Source of the DNA: CAYFPO01 sp964345035
GTDB lineage: Bacteria > Fidelibacterota > Marinisomatia > SCGC-AAA003-L08 > GCA-002704045
DNA: 63,311 nucleotides
Direction: 5' to 3'
Assembly: GCA_964345035.1 (NCBI GenBank)
Contig: CAYFPO010000009.1
Coordinates: forward strand, 1-63,311
Below, one piece after another: positions 27,002 to 34,294 of this stretch (positions are counted from its first letter, which is position 1; the number at the start of each line of letters is the position of its first letter). The translations under genes were made by a program, and so were the position numbers. The notes below the pieces were generated by a model. It saw nothing but the letters and a program-made list of their open reading frames with translations, was not told the DNA's origin and searched no databases.

Positions 27002-28004
27002 ATTGATTATACTCAGTGTTGGTATTCTGTGTATCACTTGCGATCTGCCGGTTGATTCACCAGGATATGAAGAAAAGCTGGTGGTATTCGGAAATATCAC
27101 AGCAGAAATGCCACTGGTTGATACATTCTATGTATCTCTGTCTTTCTCTATAGATGTACCCCATGAGACTGATGCTAAATGGGTGGATAATGCCGAAGTA
27201 TCTATAAATGATGGTGATACCACTATCTTTATACCTCCTATTGAAGGAAATCCAGGACGATATATTGTTAACAACCACGATTATACGGTAATGCCGAATA
27301 GAACATATTCCATGGAGGTCATCTGGCAGGGCGATACGGTAACTGCTGAGACCACAGTGCCCGATACATTTACCATCCACAGTATCTCATCTGACCAATG
27401 GGAATGTGATGGGGAGGTAATACAGATAGACACAATTAACTTATATCAGAATGTGTATGATTTTGATACTTTAAACGATGTTATAATTGAGGCGTTAGTG
27501 GGTGGTGATTTCAGCAATTTTCCTATGGATACCATTGTGTATAAAGAAGGAGATTGTTATACATCCAGCTTTGCGTCGGTGCCATATTTCTATGTATCCC
27601 GGGAAGCAGATTATGAACCGCCCATGATGCGTCTCACCAGTTATGCACTCACCGGCGATTCCCTGTATTCCAATGCCATTTTTGATACATCATTTTCAGC
27701 CAATGCATTCAAAGGACCTATGTACATTGAAACTGTAGATGACACTACTGTGTATTATCGTCCCAATCCTTTGGTGTGGAATCTCAGTCAACCGGATATT
27801 GATATGGGTTGGCTGGCATTTAATTATTATGGTCCCCATCTCATCATCTTTCAGGCAGCAGATCAGGATTTCAGGGATTATTTTGAGGGGGATCCATTGG
27901 GTCAGAATCAATATATTCTGCCCAACAGTAATATTGACGGGGGTTACGGGTTATTTTCTTCTTCTTATTTCAGGTACTTCCTGGTGTATGTAGCTGAAGA
28001 GTGA
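26991..28004 (+). CDS. DUF4249 family outer-membrane-associated lipoprotein
   Basis: A 337-residue protein beginning at TTG 26991 with GGAG 6 bases upstream, inside the end of the TonB receptor gene; the frame is open 12 bases earlier but without a site. The signal segment ends LCITCDLPVD, a probable but non-standard lipobox. The immunoglobulin-like opening KLVVFGNITAEMPLVDTFYVSLS with VNDAEVSI-like and NRTYSMEV elements is typical of DUF4249. The family is found almost only beside TonB-dependent receptors, probably as a surface partner in uptake. A purine-rich run of GTGAAA-type repeats (28003-28035) follows the stop. Confidence 0.8.
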   Translation: MNFRLIILSVGILCITCDLPVDSPGYEEKLVVFGNITAEMPLVDTFYVSLSFSIDVPHETDAKWVDNAEVSINDGDTTIFIPPIEGNPGRYIVNNHDYTVMPNRTYSMEVIWQGDTVTAETTVPDTFTIHSISSDQWECDGEVIQIDTINLYQNVYDFDTLNDVIIEALVGGDFSNFPMDTIVYKEGDCYTSSFASVPYFYVSREADYEPPMMRLTSYALTGDSLYSNAIFDTSFSANAFKGPMYIETVDDTTVYYRPNPLVWNLSQPDIDMGWLAFNYYGPHLIIFQAADQDFRDYFEGDPLGQNQYILPNSNIDGGYGLFSSSYFRYFLVYVAEE

Positions 28005-28088
28005 AAAATGAAGAGTGTAAAGTGAAAAGTGATAAGCAAAACCACAATATTGAAAATTTAAGATTGAAGTTTTAAATTCGATTTTCTC

Positions 28089-28378
28089 CTATTCTCCGGT
28101 CCACCAGCATTCCGGTATTGGACTTAATCCTAATACTAAATCTAAAACATTCAGTTCATCATCTGCATATACAATGCTTGCACAGAATTGAGTTTCTGTG
28201 GGTGTATCATTACCTATAATAAAATTCACCACCATTATCACATCTAAAATATTAAATAACCATCATCGTTCACATCACAGCGAGTGTAGATTAACTCATC
28301 ACATTCCGAGTATGCAAATGAAAACATCATGGTGGTAATGAGTAAGATTATAAAGTGTTTTCTTTTGTTTTTTTTAAT
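28089..28378 (-). pseudogene. Broken gene for a small secreted dockerin-repeat protein
   Basis: Reading on the minus strand, AGGAGGT (28384-28390) is followed 5 bases later by ATT (28376-28378), where an ATG would be expected. It opens KKNKRKHFIILLITTMMFSFAYS, a signal peptide, then CDELIYTRCDVNDDGY. The frame is lost near 28250-28256 and resumes one frame over as NILDVIMVVNFIIGNDTP, continuing to a TAG at 28089-28091. One missing base in a run of T/A explains both halves, giving a product of about 96 residues. CDVNDDGYLNILDV is a calcium-binding dockerin-type loop; the second loop (VYADDELNVLDLVLGL) is degenerate. The reading was done by hand. Confidence 0.6.
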
Positions 28379-28402
28379 CTTTTACCTCCTATTATTGTAT
28401 TG

Positions 28403-28615
28403 TCACTCCAGTTTTCCAAGGATTTCTGAATCCCAATCCCATTTAGCCGGATTAATTTCAATGTAGGATTGTGTATTCCAATAACATAATTCACAATCAT
28501 AAAATCCAATTTCCTCATCATCCAAAGTACACTCACCACCGATTTCCTAATTGAATAGTGTACTCACTGAAAACATCAGAAAGATCATTACTATGTATTT
28601 TGTATGAATTTTCAT
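28403..28615 (-). pseudogene. Small secreted cysteine-containing protein gene with in-frame stop
   Basis: Starts at ATG 28615 behind a strong GGAAGGAG. It encodes a signal peptide (MKIHTKYIVMIFLMFSVST), meets TAG at 28547-28549 (codon 23), and then stays open in the same frame (EIGGECTLDDEEIGFYDCEL, CYWNTQSYIEI) to TGA at 28403. The total is 70 codons. It shows three or four Cys in an acidic context and matches no family I know. The stop sits near the expected signal-peptide cleavage site, and one C-to-T change from CAG would explain it. It lies just upstream of the dockerin-type pseudogene, so the two were probably one operon. Confidence 0.55.
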
Positions 28616-28926
28616 TTTAGACTCCTTCCAATTTTACCATAATAAATTCTTTGTATCAATTTTTAATATTTTCTATTTATTTTAGTAGAGCGTACTGACA
28701 ACTTGTCAGAATATTGTGTAAAAATGGTGGTTTTACGCCTGTATAGGTATCCTATACCAGAAAAGGTTTCATTAGCAGCACTAAAGGTTTCACTTTATGA
28801 TGCTTGTACTGCAAAATCCGCAAAATTCAATCAACAATTCATATTTGTAGGAGAGTACCTATGTGTCCTCCCGGTATTCACAATATTTACTGGACAGACA
28901 CACGGGTCTGTCCCTGTGGGATTGAA
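28616..28926. other. Gene-free stretch with several hairpins
   Basis: No credible gene. Inverted repeats are CTGACA/TGTCAG at 28695-28709, GTATAGG/CCTATAC at 28741-28757 (3-base loop) and GGACAGAC/GTCTGTCC at 28892-28913 (6-base loop). The decamer AAAGGTTTCA occurs twice near 28765-28795. None of the hairpins is followed by a T-run on either strand, so they are not standard terminators. The upstream part should hold the promoter for the broken small-protein operon. Confidence 0.4.
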
Positions 28927-29610
28927 TTAATTCAAGGTAGGGTCCAGAGGGAGAGTTGGTAAGAACTTATCAATTTGTGTGTCCTTTTCCAGTTCACTTT
29001 CGATATAATGTGTGATGACTTCAAGGCGCAAGCATAGGTCAGGTAATTCCAGAAATTTCTGTTTTTCATTCACATCCATCGGTACCATGGAACAGATCAG
29101 ATTTGTCAACAATTCTGTGCTTATGGGCGCATGATTCACAATATCCAGATTGAAATCCTCTCCGGACATACCCAGTAGTTCTGTAAATTTAGAAATTAAA
29201 TTCCTTCTGAGATTGTCTTCCTGCTGAATCTGAAGGTTTTCATTTATTATGGTCATCGCACCGCGTCTGTATGTAAAATTTCTGGTAGCTTCATTGATTT
29301 CCACTTTTTTCAATCCATAAATGATGACTTCAAATCTGTCTGTTTCAACCTCTTCATATTCATCTATATATCCCAATGTTCCAACCGTATGCATGGGTGG
29401 ATCGCCCTCATAATCATCTTCCCATCCGGGTTGGAGTAAGGAAAGGGTAATCAATTTGTCACCTATGATCACATCATGGATCATGTCCAGATATCTGGGT
29501 TCAAATATCTGGAACTTATGACCGGTGAGTGGGAACAGAACAAAATCGGGAAGCGGAAAAATGGCGGTACTCCCTGAAAAGTTTTTGAGGATTTTATTTA
29601 TGCTATCCAA
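28927..29610 (-). CDS. Lon N-terminal (LON substrate-binding) domain protein
   Basis: A 227-residue stand-alone LON domain with no ATPase or protease part. IFPLPDFVLFPLTGHKFQIFEPRYLDM is cut here to its key residues: FPLP, then the FEPRY turn that marks the family. GTLGYIDEYEE and FEVIIYGLKKVEI complete the beta-rich half, and a C-terminal helical half follows (residues about 130-227). Such proteins are common in bacteria but their role is not settled; recognition or presentation of unfolded proteins has been proposed. It overlaps the Rieske gene by 8 bases. Confidence 0.85.
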   Translation of the reverse strand: MDSINKILKNFSGSTAIFPLPDFVLFPLTGHKFQIFEPRYLDMIHDVIIGDKLITLSLLQPGWEDDYEGDPPMHTVGTLGYIDEYEEVETDRFEVIIYGLKKVEINEATRNFTYRRGAMTIINENLQIQQEDNLRRNLISKFTELLGMSGEDFNLDIVNHAPISTELLTNLICSMVPMDVNEKQKFLELPDLCLRLEVITHYIESELEKDTQIDKFLPTLPLDPTLN

Positions 29611-29908
29611 GTGAAATGATCACCTCGTTATTTGCTACCTCCACGGGATAGGATTGTACGAAAACTACCGTGTTTTGTGTACAGATTCCAGTTTTTATGA
29701 TAAATTTCCATTCATGCAGCGGACATGTCACAATCCCATTTTGTATATCGCCGTCACCCAGTGAGCCGCCTCTGTGTGGACATCTGTTATCCAGTGCATA
29801 TACTCCTCCCTCATTTTTGAATACAGCCAGAGGGATCTCGTTGTGAAATATTATTCTGCACCCATTTTCCGGTATGGAGTCCAAATCTATGACAGGATTA
29901 TTATCCAC
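29603..29908 (-). CDS. Small Rieske [2Fe-2S] ferredoxin-type protein
   Basis: A 101-residue soluble Rieske domain. The cluster ligands are C43 and H45 (CPHRGGSL) and C62 and H65 (CPLHEWKF), with the usual spacing. It has no membrane anchor, and is like NirD or the ferredoxin parts of ring-hydroxylating systems, so it is likely a cytoplasmic electron carrier. The CPHRGG form (rather than CTHLG) is typical of NirD-like proteins. No oxygenase or nitrite reductase partner is in the window. Confidence 0.88.
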   Translation of the reverse strand: MDNNPVIDLDSIPENGCRIIFHNEIPLAVFKNEGGVYALDNRCPHRGGSLGDGDIQNGIVTCPLHEWKFIIKTGICTQNTVVFVQSYPVEVANNEVIISLG

Positions 29909-29924
29909 CTGATATGTATTTAAT

Positions 29925-29954
29925 TTCTTTGCGTCTTAGTGACTTTGCGTTAAA
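29925..29954 (-). repeat. Dispersed intergenic repeat, copy A
   Basis: TTCTTTGCGTCTTAGTGACT then TTGCGTTAAA fills the gap between the Rieske gene and elbB. It contains two CTTTGCGT units 17 bases apart. Related copies, in either orientation, lie at 53941-54000, 54645-54674 and 56981-57016, always between genes. Confidence 0.55.
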
Positions 29955-29959
29955 ATTTA

Positions 29960-30643
29960 TTAATTGAGTACCGGTTCTTCTTTGTGCACCAGACTCAGAA
30001 CTGCGGTTACCAGCTTTTCAATCCCTGACGCCGCATCACTGATATTTTCTGCCAGCATATAAGCCGGTGTGGATACGATTTTATTTTTATGATCCATAAC
30101 AATATCATCCACTGCACAATCCACATGATTAGCCCCAAGTGATTCTATTTCTTCTGCTGTTCCAGTATCATTCCCAATTGTCAGTTCTGGTGAAACTCCG
30201 GTATCTTTCAATGCTCTTGCCATCATTGCCGGTGCTATACAGATGACTCCAATGGGTTTTTCAGCATCCAACATTTCCTTTATTAACCGTGTCACTTCAG
30301 GATGAATATCAGAATTACTGCCTTTCATACCAAAATCACAGAGATTTAGTGCAGCACCAAATCCTCCCGGAAAAATGAGTGCATCCATATCACTGGCTTT
30401 CATCTTGCTAAGATTTGTAATATTTCCACGGGCGATGCGGGCACTTTCCACAAGCACATTTCTTACTTCCTCTGTATCTTCACCGGTGTAATGGTTTTGC
30501 ACCCGCAACTGATCTATATCCGGCGCCATACATATCACTTCAGCGCCGGCTCTGTCTAATGCCAACAGGGTGATTACAGATTCATGAATCTCCGACCCAT
30601 CATTGACACCACATCCTGATAAACACACACCTACTTTAATCAT
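29960..30643 (-). CDS. elbB: ElbB-like DJ-1/PfpI family glyoxalase
   Basis: A 227-residue cytoplasmic protein of the DJ-1/PfpI superfamily, ElbB branch. It starts KVGVCLSGCGVNDGSEIHE, a hallmark of ElbB, with DALIFPGGFGAALNLCDFG and the nucleophile-elbow Cys in GVICIAPAMMARAL. E. coli ElbB has weak glyoxalase activity; the physiological role is unclear and may involve isoprenoid metabolism or carbonyl detoxification. It has its own 57-base upstream gap and is followed by the Rieske gene. Confidence 0.9.
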   Translation of the reverse strand: MIKVGVCLSGCGVNDGSEIHESVITLLALDRAGAEVICMAPDIDQLRVQNHYTGEDTEEVRNVLVESARIARGNITNLSKMKASDMDALIFPGGFGAALNLCDFGMKGSNSDIHPEVTRLIKEMLDAEKPIGVICIAPAMMARALKDTGVSPELTIGNDTGTAEEIESLGANHVDCAVDDIVMDHKNKIVSTPAYMLAENISDAASGIEKLVTAVLSLVHKEEPVLN

Positions 30644-30700
30644 AAAAAGCTCCTATAATTATTGAATTACAAAATTATTCGCAATGGAAAATTACCAGTT

Positions 30701-31639
30701 TTAGGTAATTTTATCAACCGAATTAGATACAGATTTAATATTTCTGATCAACCCGGAATACTTGGTTCTTTTTACAGCAGAATTTTTGAATTGTACCCTG
30801 AATTCATCTTCCGTCAACAGGATCCAGTCTGATATTTCTCTATGTTGAAAATTTTTTCGCGGACGGAATGCATTCTCTTGTGTTTTCTGACCGAATTTAC
30901 TGTTCCAGGGGCAGACCTCCTGGCAAATATCACATCCGTATATCCACCCGTTCAATTGATCTTTGTATTCCTCCGGTAGGTCACCTCGATGTTCAATCGT
31001 TAAATAAGAAATACATTTATTGGAATCAATTTTGTATTCCGTGAGAGCCTTTGTGGGGCAGTCATCTATACAAGCAGTACACGTTCCACAGAGATCTTCA
31101 GTAAAAGGAGTATCATACTCAAATTCCACATCTACGATCAATTCTCCCAGGAACAGCCATGAACCAAAATCCCTGTTGATGAGATTTGTGTGTTTTCCCT
31201 GCCATCCCAGTCCGGCACGTTGTGCCCAAACTTTGTCCATGATTGGTGATGTATCTACACAGACCCTGCTTTTCAACTCGGAATTTGACTTTTTAATGAA
31301 ATTTAAAAGCTGATGAAGTTTTTTCTTAAACACTATATGATAATCTTCTCCCCAGGCATAGTTAGAAACTTTTCCAATTTCATCGGATGGGTCAGCATTT
31401 CCGGTAAAATAATTCAATCCTACGGAAATAACTGATTTTGCTTCCGGAAAATATTTGTGTATATCTCCCCTTTCCCCTTTTCTGGATGCCATCCATTCCA
31501 TTGTGGCATGATTACCAGCAACCAACCATTGATCCAACTGATCAGATTGCTTTTCCAGAAATTCTGCTTTTGCGATTCCCACAACGGAAAATCCCAAATC
31601 CAATGCAAAAGATTTAATTGATGCCGAATTGACCATCAT
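30701..31639 (-). CDS. queG: Epoxyqueuosine reductase
   Basis: Last step of queuosine synthesis: cobalamin- and iron-sulfur-dependent reduction of epoxyqueuosine in tRNA anticodons. At 312 residues it has the normal length for QueG without the HEAT tail. Key features are HATMEWMASRKGER, AKSVISVGLNYF, DTSPIMDKVWAQRAGLGWQGK with the catalytic Asp, and two 4Fe-4S sets (CGTCTACIDDCP and CDICQEVCPW). The start is one of two tandem ATGs, immediately after the stop of the upstream GNAT gene. Confidence 0.95.
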   Translation of the reverse strand: MMVNSASIKSFALDLGFSVVGIAKAEFLEKQSDQLDQWLVAGNHATMEWMASRKGERGDIHKYFPEAKSVISVGLNYFTGNADPSDEIGKVSNYAWGEDYHIVFKKKLHQLLNFIKKSNSELKSRVCVDTSPIMDKVWAQRAGLGWQGKHTNLINRDFGSWLFLGELIVDVEFEYDTPFTEDLCGTCTACIDDCPTKALTEYKIDSNKCISYLTIEHRGDLPEEYKDQLNGWIYGCDICQEVCPWNSKFGQKTQENAFRPRKNFQHREISDWILLTEDEFRVQFKNSAVKRTKYSGLIRNIKSVSNSVDKIT

Positions 31640-32212
31640 TTAGTCCTGAAGATAAAACCGCATGATGGGGCGTGTTTCTGACCGACGTTTAACTTCTTTA
31701 AATCCTGCTTTGATGAAAGCAGAAACCAAACCGGTAGACACAAATACATCCGGGGATCTGGGCTTCTTTGGATCAATTGGATATCCCTCAAGGATTCCTC
31801 CACCTCTTTCCAAAACAAAGGATTTTGCATATTCAAGCAACTCAATGGTAATTCCCATATTTCGAAATTCTTTTTGAATAAAAAAACAGGTGATTGACCA
31901 TACATCAGCATCATCCAAAGGTTTTAGAATGGGAGACCGATCCAGTACCGGATATTCCGTTCTGGGTGCTAATGCAATCCAACCTACAGGAATGGTACCA
32001 CTATATGCGATTATTCCGGGTTCTTTTCCATTTTCAACTATTGATCTAAGAAAATTTTTGTTATTCTGTCCCTTGTTCAGAGAAAATTCTGACCGAGTCA
32101 ATTTCCACCACATACACCAACATCCGCCGCATGCACCATTTTTACCGAATAACTTTGTAATATCATCCCATCTATTGGGAGTAAGCGGTTTAAAATTAAG
32201 TGAGCCGTTCAT
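31640..32212 (-). CDS. GNAT family N-acetyltransferase with CGGCWCM motif
   Basis: A 190-residue GNAT protein. The N-terminal GACGGCWCMWWKL motif defines a widespread GNAT subfamily. The acetyl-CoA-binding core is in WSITCFFIQKEFRNMGI and IELLEYAKSFVLERGG, followed by the motif-B-like FIKAGFKEV. The usual Q/RxxGxG/A loop is degraded (EFRNMGI). The substrate is unknown. It overlaps the next GNAT by 4 bases, and the two probably arose as, or act as, a pair. Confidence 0.85.
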   Translation of the reverse strand: MNGSLNFKPLTPNRWDDITKLFGKNGACGGCWCMWWKLTRSEFSLNKGQNNKNFLRSIVENGKEPGIIAYSGTIPVGWIALAPRTEYPVLDRSPILKPLDDADVWSITCFFIQKEFRNMGITIELLEYAKSFVLERGGGILEGYPIDPKKPRSPDVFVSTGLVSAFIKAGFKEVKRRSETRPIMRFYLQD

Positions 32213-32652
32213 AATTCACAAATCATCACATAATGGGGACCATACACCGGAATCTCAAATTCTTCACTGATGATATTGAAATTACTTTTTTCATAAAATC
32301 CAACAGCCGATTTCCGGGCATTGCACCAAACAGATATTCCTCCCTGTTTTCCGACAAAATTATTCCCATATTCAACCAATGCACTGCCCACTCCGAGGCT
32401 TCTGAATTCCTCGATTGTTGCCATTCCCCGTAATCTCCATGAGTCTGTTCCCGGAAGATCAGGACGTGATTGATTTATATATGTTACAATCCCAATTAAT
32501 CGATTGTTAGTGAATGCACCAAAATGAGCAGCTTCATTATCATTAGGGTAAATACAGGTGTGGGGCGGCATTCCAGGTCGAAGAACAATTTGGCGAATAG
32601 TCCGGACTTCCTCTACACTAATAGACCGTATTTCAATTCCGGAATCGGACAA
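32209..32652 (-). CDS. GNAT family N-acetyltransferase
   Basis: A 147-residue GNAT protein. It has the strand WRLRGMATIEEFRSLGVGSALVEY with the acetyl-CoA loop RSLGVG, and the C-terminal WCNARKSAVGFYEKSNF signature. GSALVEYG and YEKSNFNIISEEFEI fit small-molecule or peptide N-acetyltransferases such as the ElaA/PhnO-like group. The substrate is not predictable. It overlaps the preceding GNAT and lies 2 bases after the TPR gene. Confidence 0.88.
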   Translation of the reverse strand: MSDSGIEIRSISVEEVRTIRQIVLRPGMPPHTCIYPNDNEAAHFGAFTNNRLIGIVTYINQSRPDLPGTDSWRLRGMATIEEFRSLGVGSALVEYGNNFVGKQGGISVWCNARKSAVGFYEKSNFNIISEEFEIPVYGPHYVMICEL

Positions 32653-32654
32653 AA

Positions 32655-33389
32655 TCAGAGATCTTCCAGCAATTCCTTTGCTTCTTTCTGCATATTCCTG
32701 TCACTGTCATCCATGGGTTTCATTTTCATAATATGATTAAACACTTTCTCTGCTTCGGCTTCATCATCCAATTCGATCAACGTTTTTCCCAGCCATAAAT
32801 GATGTCGTATTTCATCCGGTTTTGCCTGAATCGCTTTACGGTAAAAATCAGCAGCATGGTCGAATCCACCCTCCGGCGGTGTTTCATAGACCCATTCCGC
32901 TATAGTTCTTTCTATCCAGGATAAACTTGCCAATTCAAAATGCCATCGGCCCATGACATGGTAGGTCCCATCATAAGAGGGGTCAAGCTCAATTGCTCGT
33001 AAACCATACTTTTCAACATCATAGGAATTGATAATCTTCTGTTCTGTACCTTCCAGTAAACCGATTTTACCAATCAATACAGCATACCAATGGTTTGCTC
33101 TGGCAGAACTGGGATTTAACTCCAGAGCTTTTTTGGCAGCCTCGATTCCCGGATAAAGATGAGCTTTATGAATTTCAATATCTGCAGTCTGATCTGCTAT
33201 GTCAAAATGTGCACGGGCTATTCTCCATAGAATATCAACATCATCTGGATATTCATTTAATCCCTTGGATAATTCATTTAATTCTAATTCATACTTTCCT
33301 GCAGAATTCAACTTATCCGCTTCTTCCAATACAATTCCGGATGAGCAGAACACAATTGAAAATAACCAAATAGCTGTGTATTTTTTCAT
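32655..33389 (-). CDS. Exported tetratricopeptide-repeat protein
   Basis: A 244-residue protein with a signal peptide (AIWLFSIVFCSSG). At least four TPR-like helical pairs follow (residues about 25-230): LNSAGKYELELNELSKGL, ALELNPSSARANHWYAVLIG, AIELDPSYDGTYHVMGRW, AIQAKPDEIRHHLWLGKTL and the last AEKVFNHIMKMKP. Related proteins in eukaryotes and bacteria (RMD-like) act as scaffolds. Periplasmic localisation is likely from the signal peptide. Partner unknown. Confidence 0.75.
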   Translation of the reverse strand: MKKYTAIWLFSIVFCSSGIVLEEADKLNSAGKYELELNELSKGLNEYPDDVDILWRIARAHFDIADQTADIEIHKAHLYPGIEAAKKALELNPSSARANHWYAVLIGKIGLLEGTEQKIINSYDVEKYGLRAIELDPSYDGTYHVMGRWHFELASLSWIERTIAEWVYETPPEGGFDHAADFYRKAIQAKPDEIRHHLWLGKTLIELDDEAEAEKVFNHIMKMKPMDDSDRNMQKEAKELLEDL

Positions 33390-33407
33390 TATTAATTCCT
33401 CCTCATT

Positions 33408-34196
33408 TTAAAAGAATTCGGAATACAGTATCTTAATTTCCCTGTTGGTATATTCAGCATCTGTATTTCTGTTGATATCATTAAAAGCTAACTCTAAAAG
33501 CAAATTGGTGGCAATTGTCCATCTAAAACCTGCATTCAAATATCCTTTTCCCCGTCCAAAGGAAATATCTTCTAATTCATATCTGTCGTCATTATCATTC
33601 AGGGCAGCATCATATTCAACTAAAAGGGCAAAACTGCGATTAATTTCCTTATCAAATCCGAAGAAGAAATCTGCATCATCATCACCATCATCATTTTCCC
33701 AGGAATTTTTGCTCACACCTACATGCACTCCAAAATTCCCAAATAAATCCCAGTTTTTACTCATTACCATATAAACACCCCACGCCTTTTGATCATATCT
33801 GTTTCTTCCAACTCCTATGCCTGTGCCCAATCTATAATGTCCGCGCCCCTGTGTTTCTAATCCAATAGTCACCGCAGGTTTTGCCATAGTTTCTTCGTAC
33901 AGACGATATTTGATTTGCACTTCTGGCTTTGATCTATTTACCTCTGGTTTGGTGCTTCCAATGAAATCCTTTATTCCGTATGACATTCCAATTGTGAAAT
34001 TATCCGTTAATCCAACAGCAAGTCGTGGAACAATACCGCCTTTTTTCTGAAGCAGAATTTCAATTGTGTAGGATCCTCTCGGCATTGTCCCTGCAGTAGG
34101 AATTGAAACCAGGTTCAGAGGGGGATATGGATGTTCGCTCTGTGAAAATAATATTGTCATTACAAGTATGCTGACCCCTGCAATCTTTAACTTCAT
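33408..34196 (-). CDS. Predicted outer-membrane beta-barrel protein (YjbH-like)
   Basis: A 262-residue exported protein: signal peptide (KIAGVSILVMTILFSQS), then PPLNLVSIPTAGTMPRGSYTIE, the start pattern of YjbH-like and related barrels. After that come about ten to twelve alternating strands (PRLAVGLTDNFTIGMSYG, VQIKYRLYEE, GTGIGVG, FGVHVGV, YLNAGFRWTIATNLLLELAFND). The C-terminal strand ends in Phe (ILYSEFF), the BAM recognition form. The acidic insert DDGDDDADF could bind calcium. Function unknown. Confidence 0.65.
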   Translation of the reverse strand: MKLKIAGVSILVMTILFSQSEHPYPPLNLVSIPTAGTMPRGSYTIEILLQKKGGIVPRLAVGLTDNFTIGMSYGIKDFIGSTKPEVNRSKPEVQIKYRLYEETMAKPAVTIGLETQGRGHYRLGTGIGVGRNRYDQKAWGVYMVMSKNWDLFGNFGVHVGVSKNSWENDDGDDDADFFFGFDKEINRSFALLVEYDAALNDNDDRYELEDISFGRGKGYLNAGFRWTIATNLLLELAFNDINRNTDAEYTNREIKILYSEFF

Positions 34197-34254
34197 GAAT
34201 ACCTCTATAGAAAATTGATGAATTATGCTTTGAAAAACGATTGAGATTACAGGT

Positions 34255-34269
34255 GTAGTTTAAAACTAC
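34255..34269. repeat. 15-base palindrome upstream of the YjbH-like gene
   Basis: GTAGTTTAAAACTAC, a perfect 7-base inverted repeat around one A, in the 98-base gap upstream of the YjbH-like gene and downstream of the five-repeat gene. It could be a protein-binding site or part of a transcription end; nothing else supports either. Confidence 0.3.
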
Positions 34270-34294
34270 AATGAGCATATTTTAAACGGAAAAA

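Noticed and set aside
28892..28913. GGACAGAC hairpin as a terminator of the Lon-N gene
   Set aside because: The stem is perfect but neither strand has a T-run after it.
28703..28930. 75-codon open frame on the plus strand
   Set aside because: The translation has no signal or domain, it covers two hairpins, and it overlaps the end of the Lon-N gene; no ribosome site was seen.
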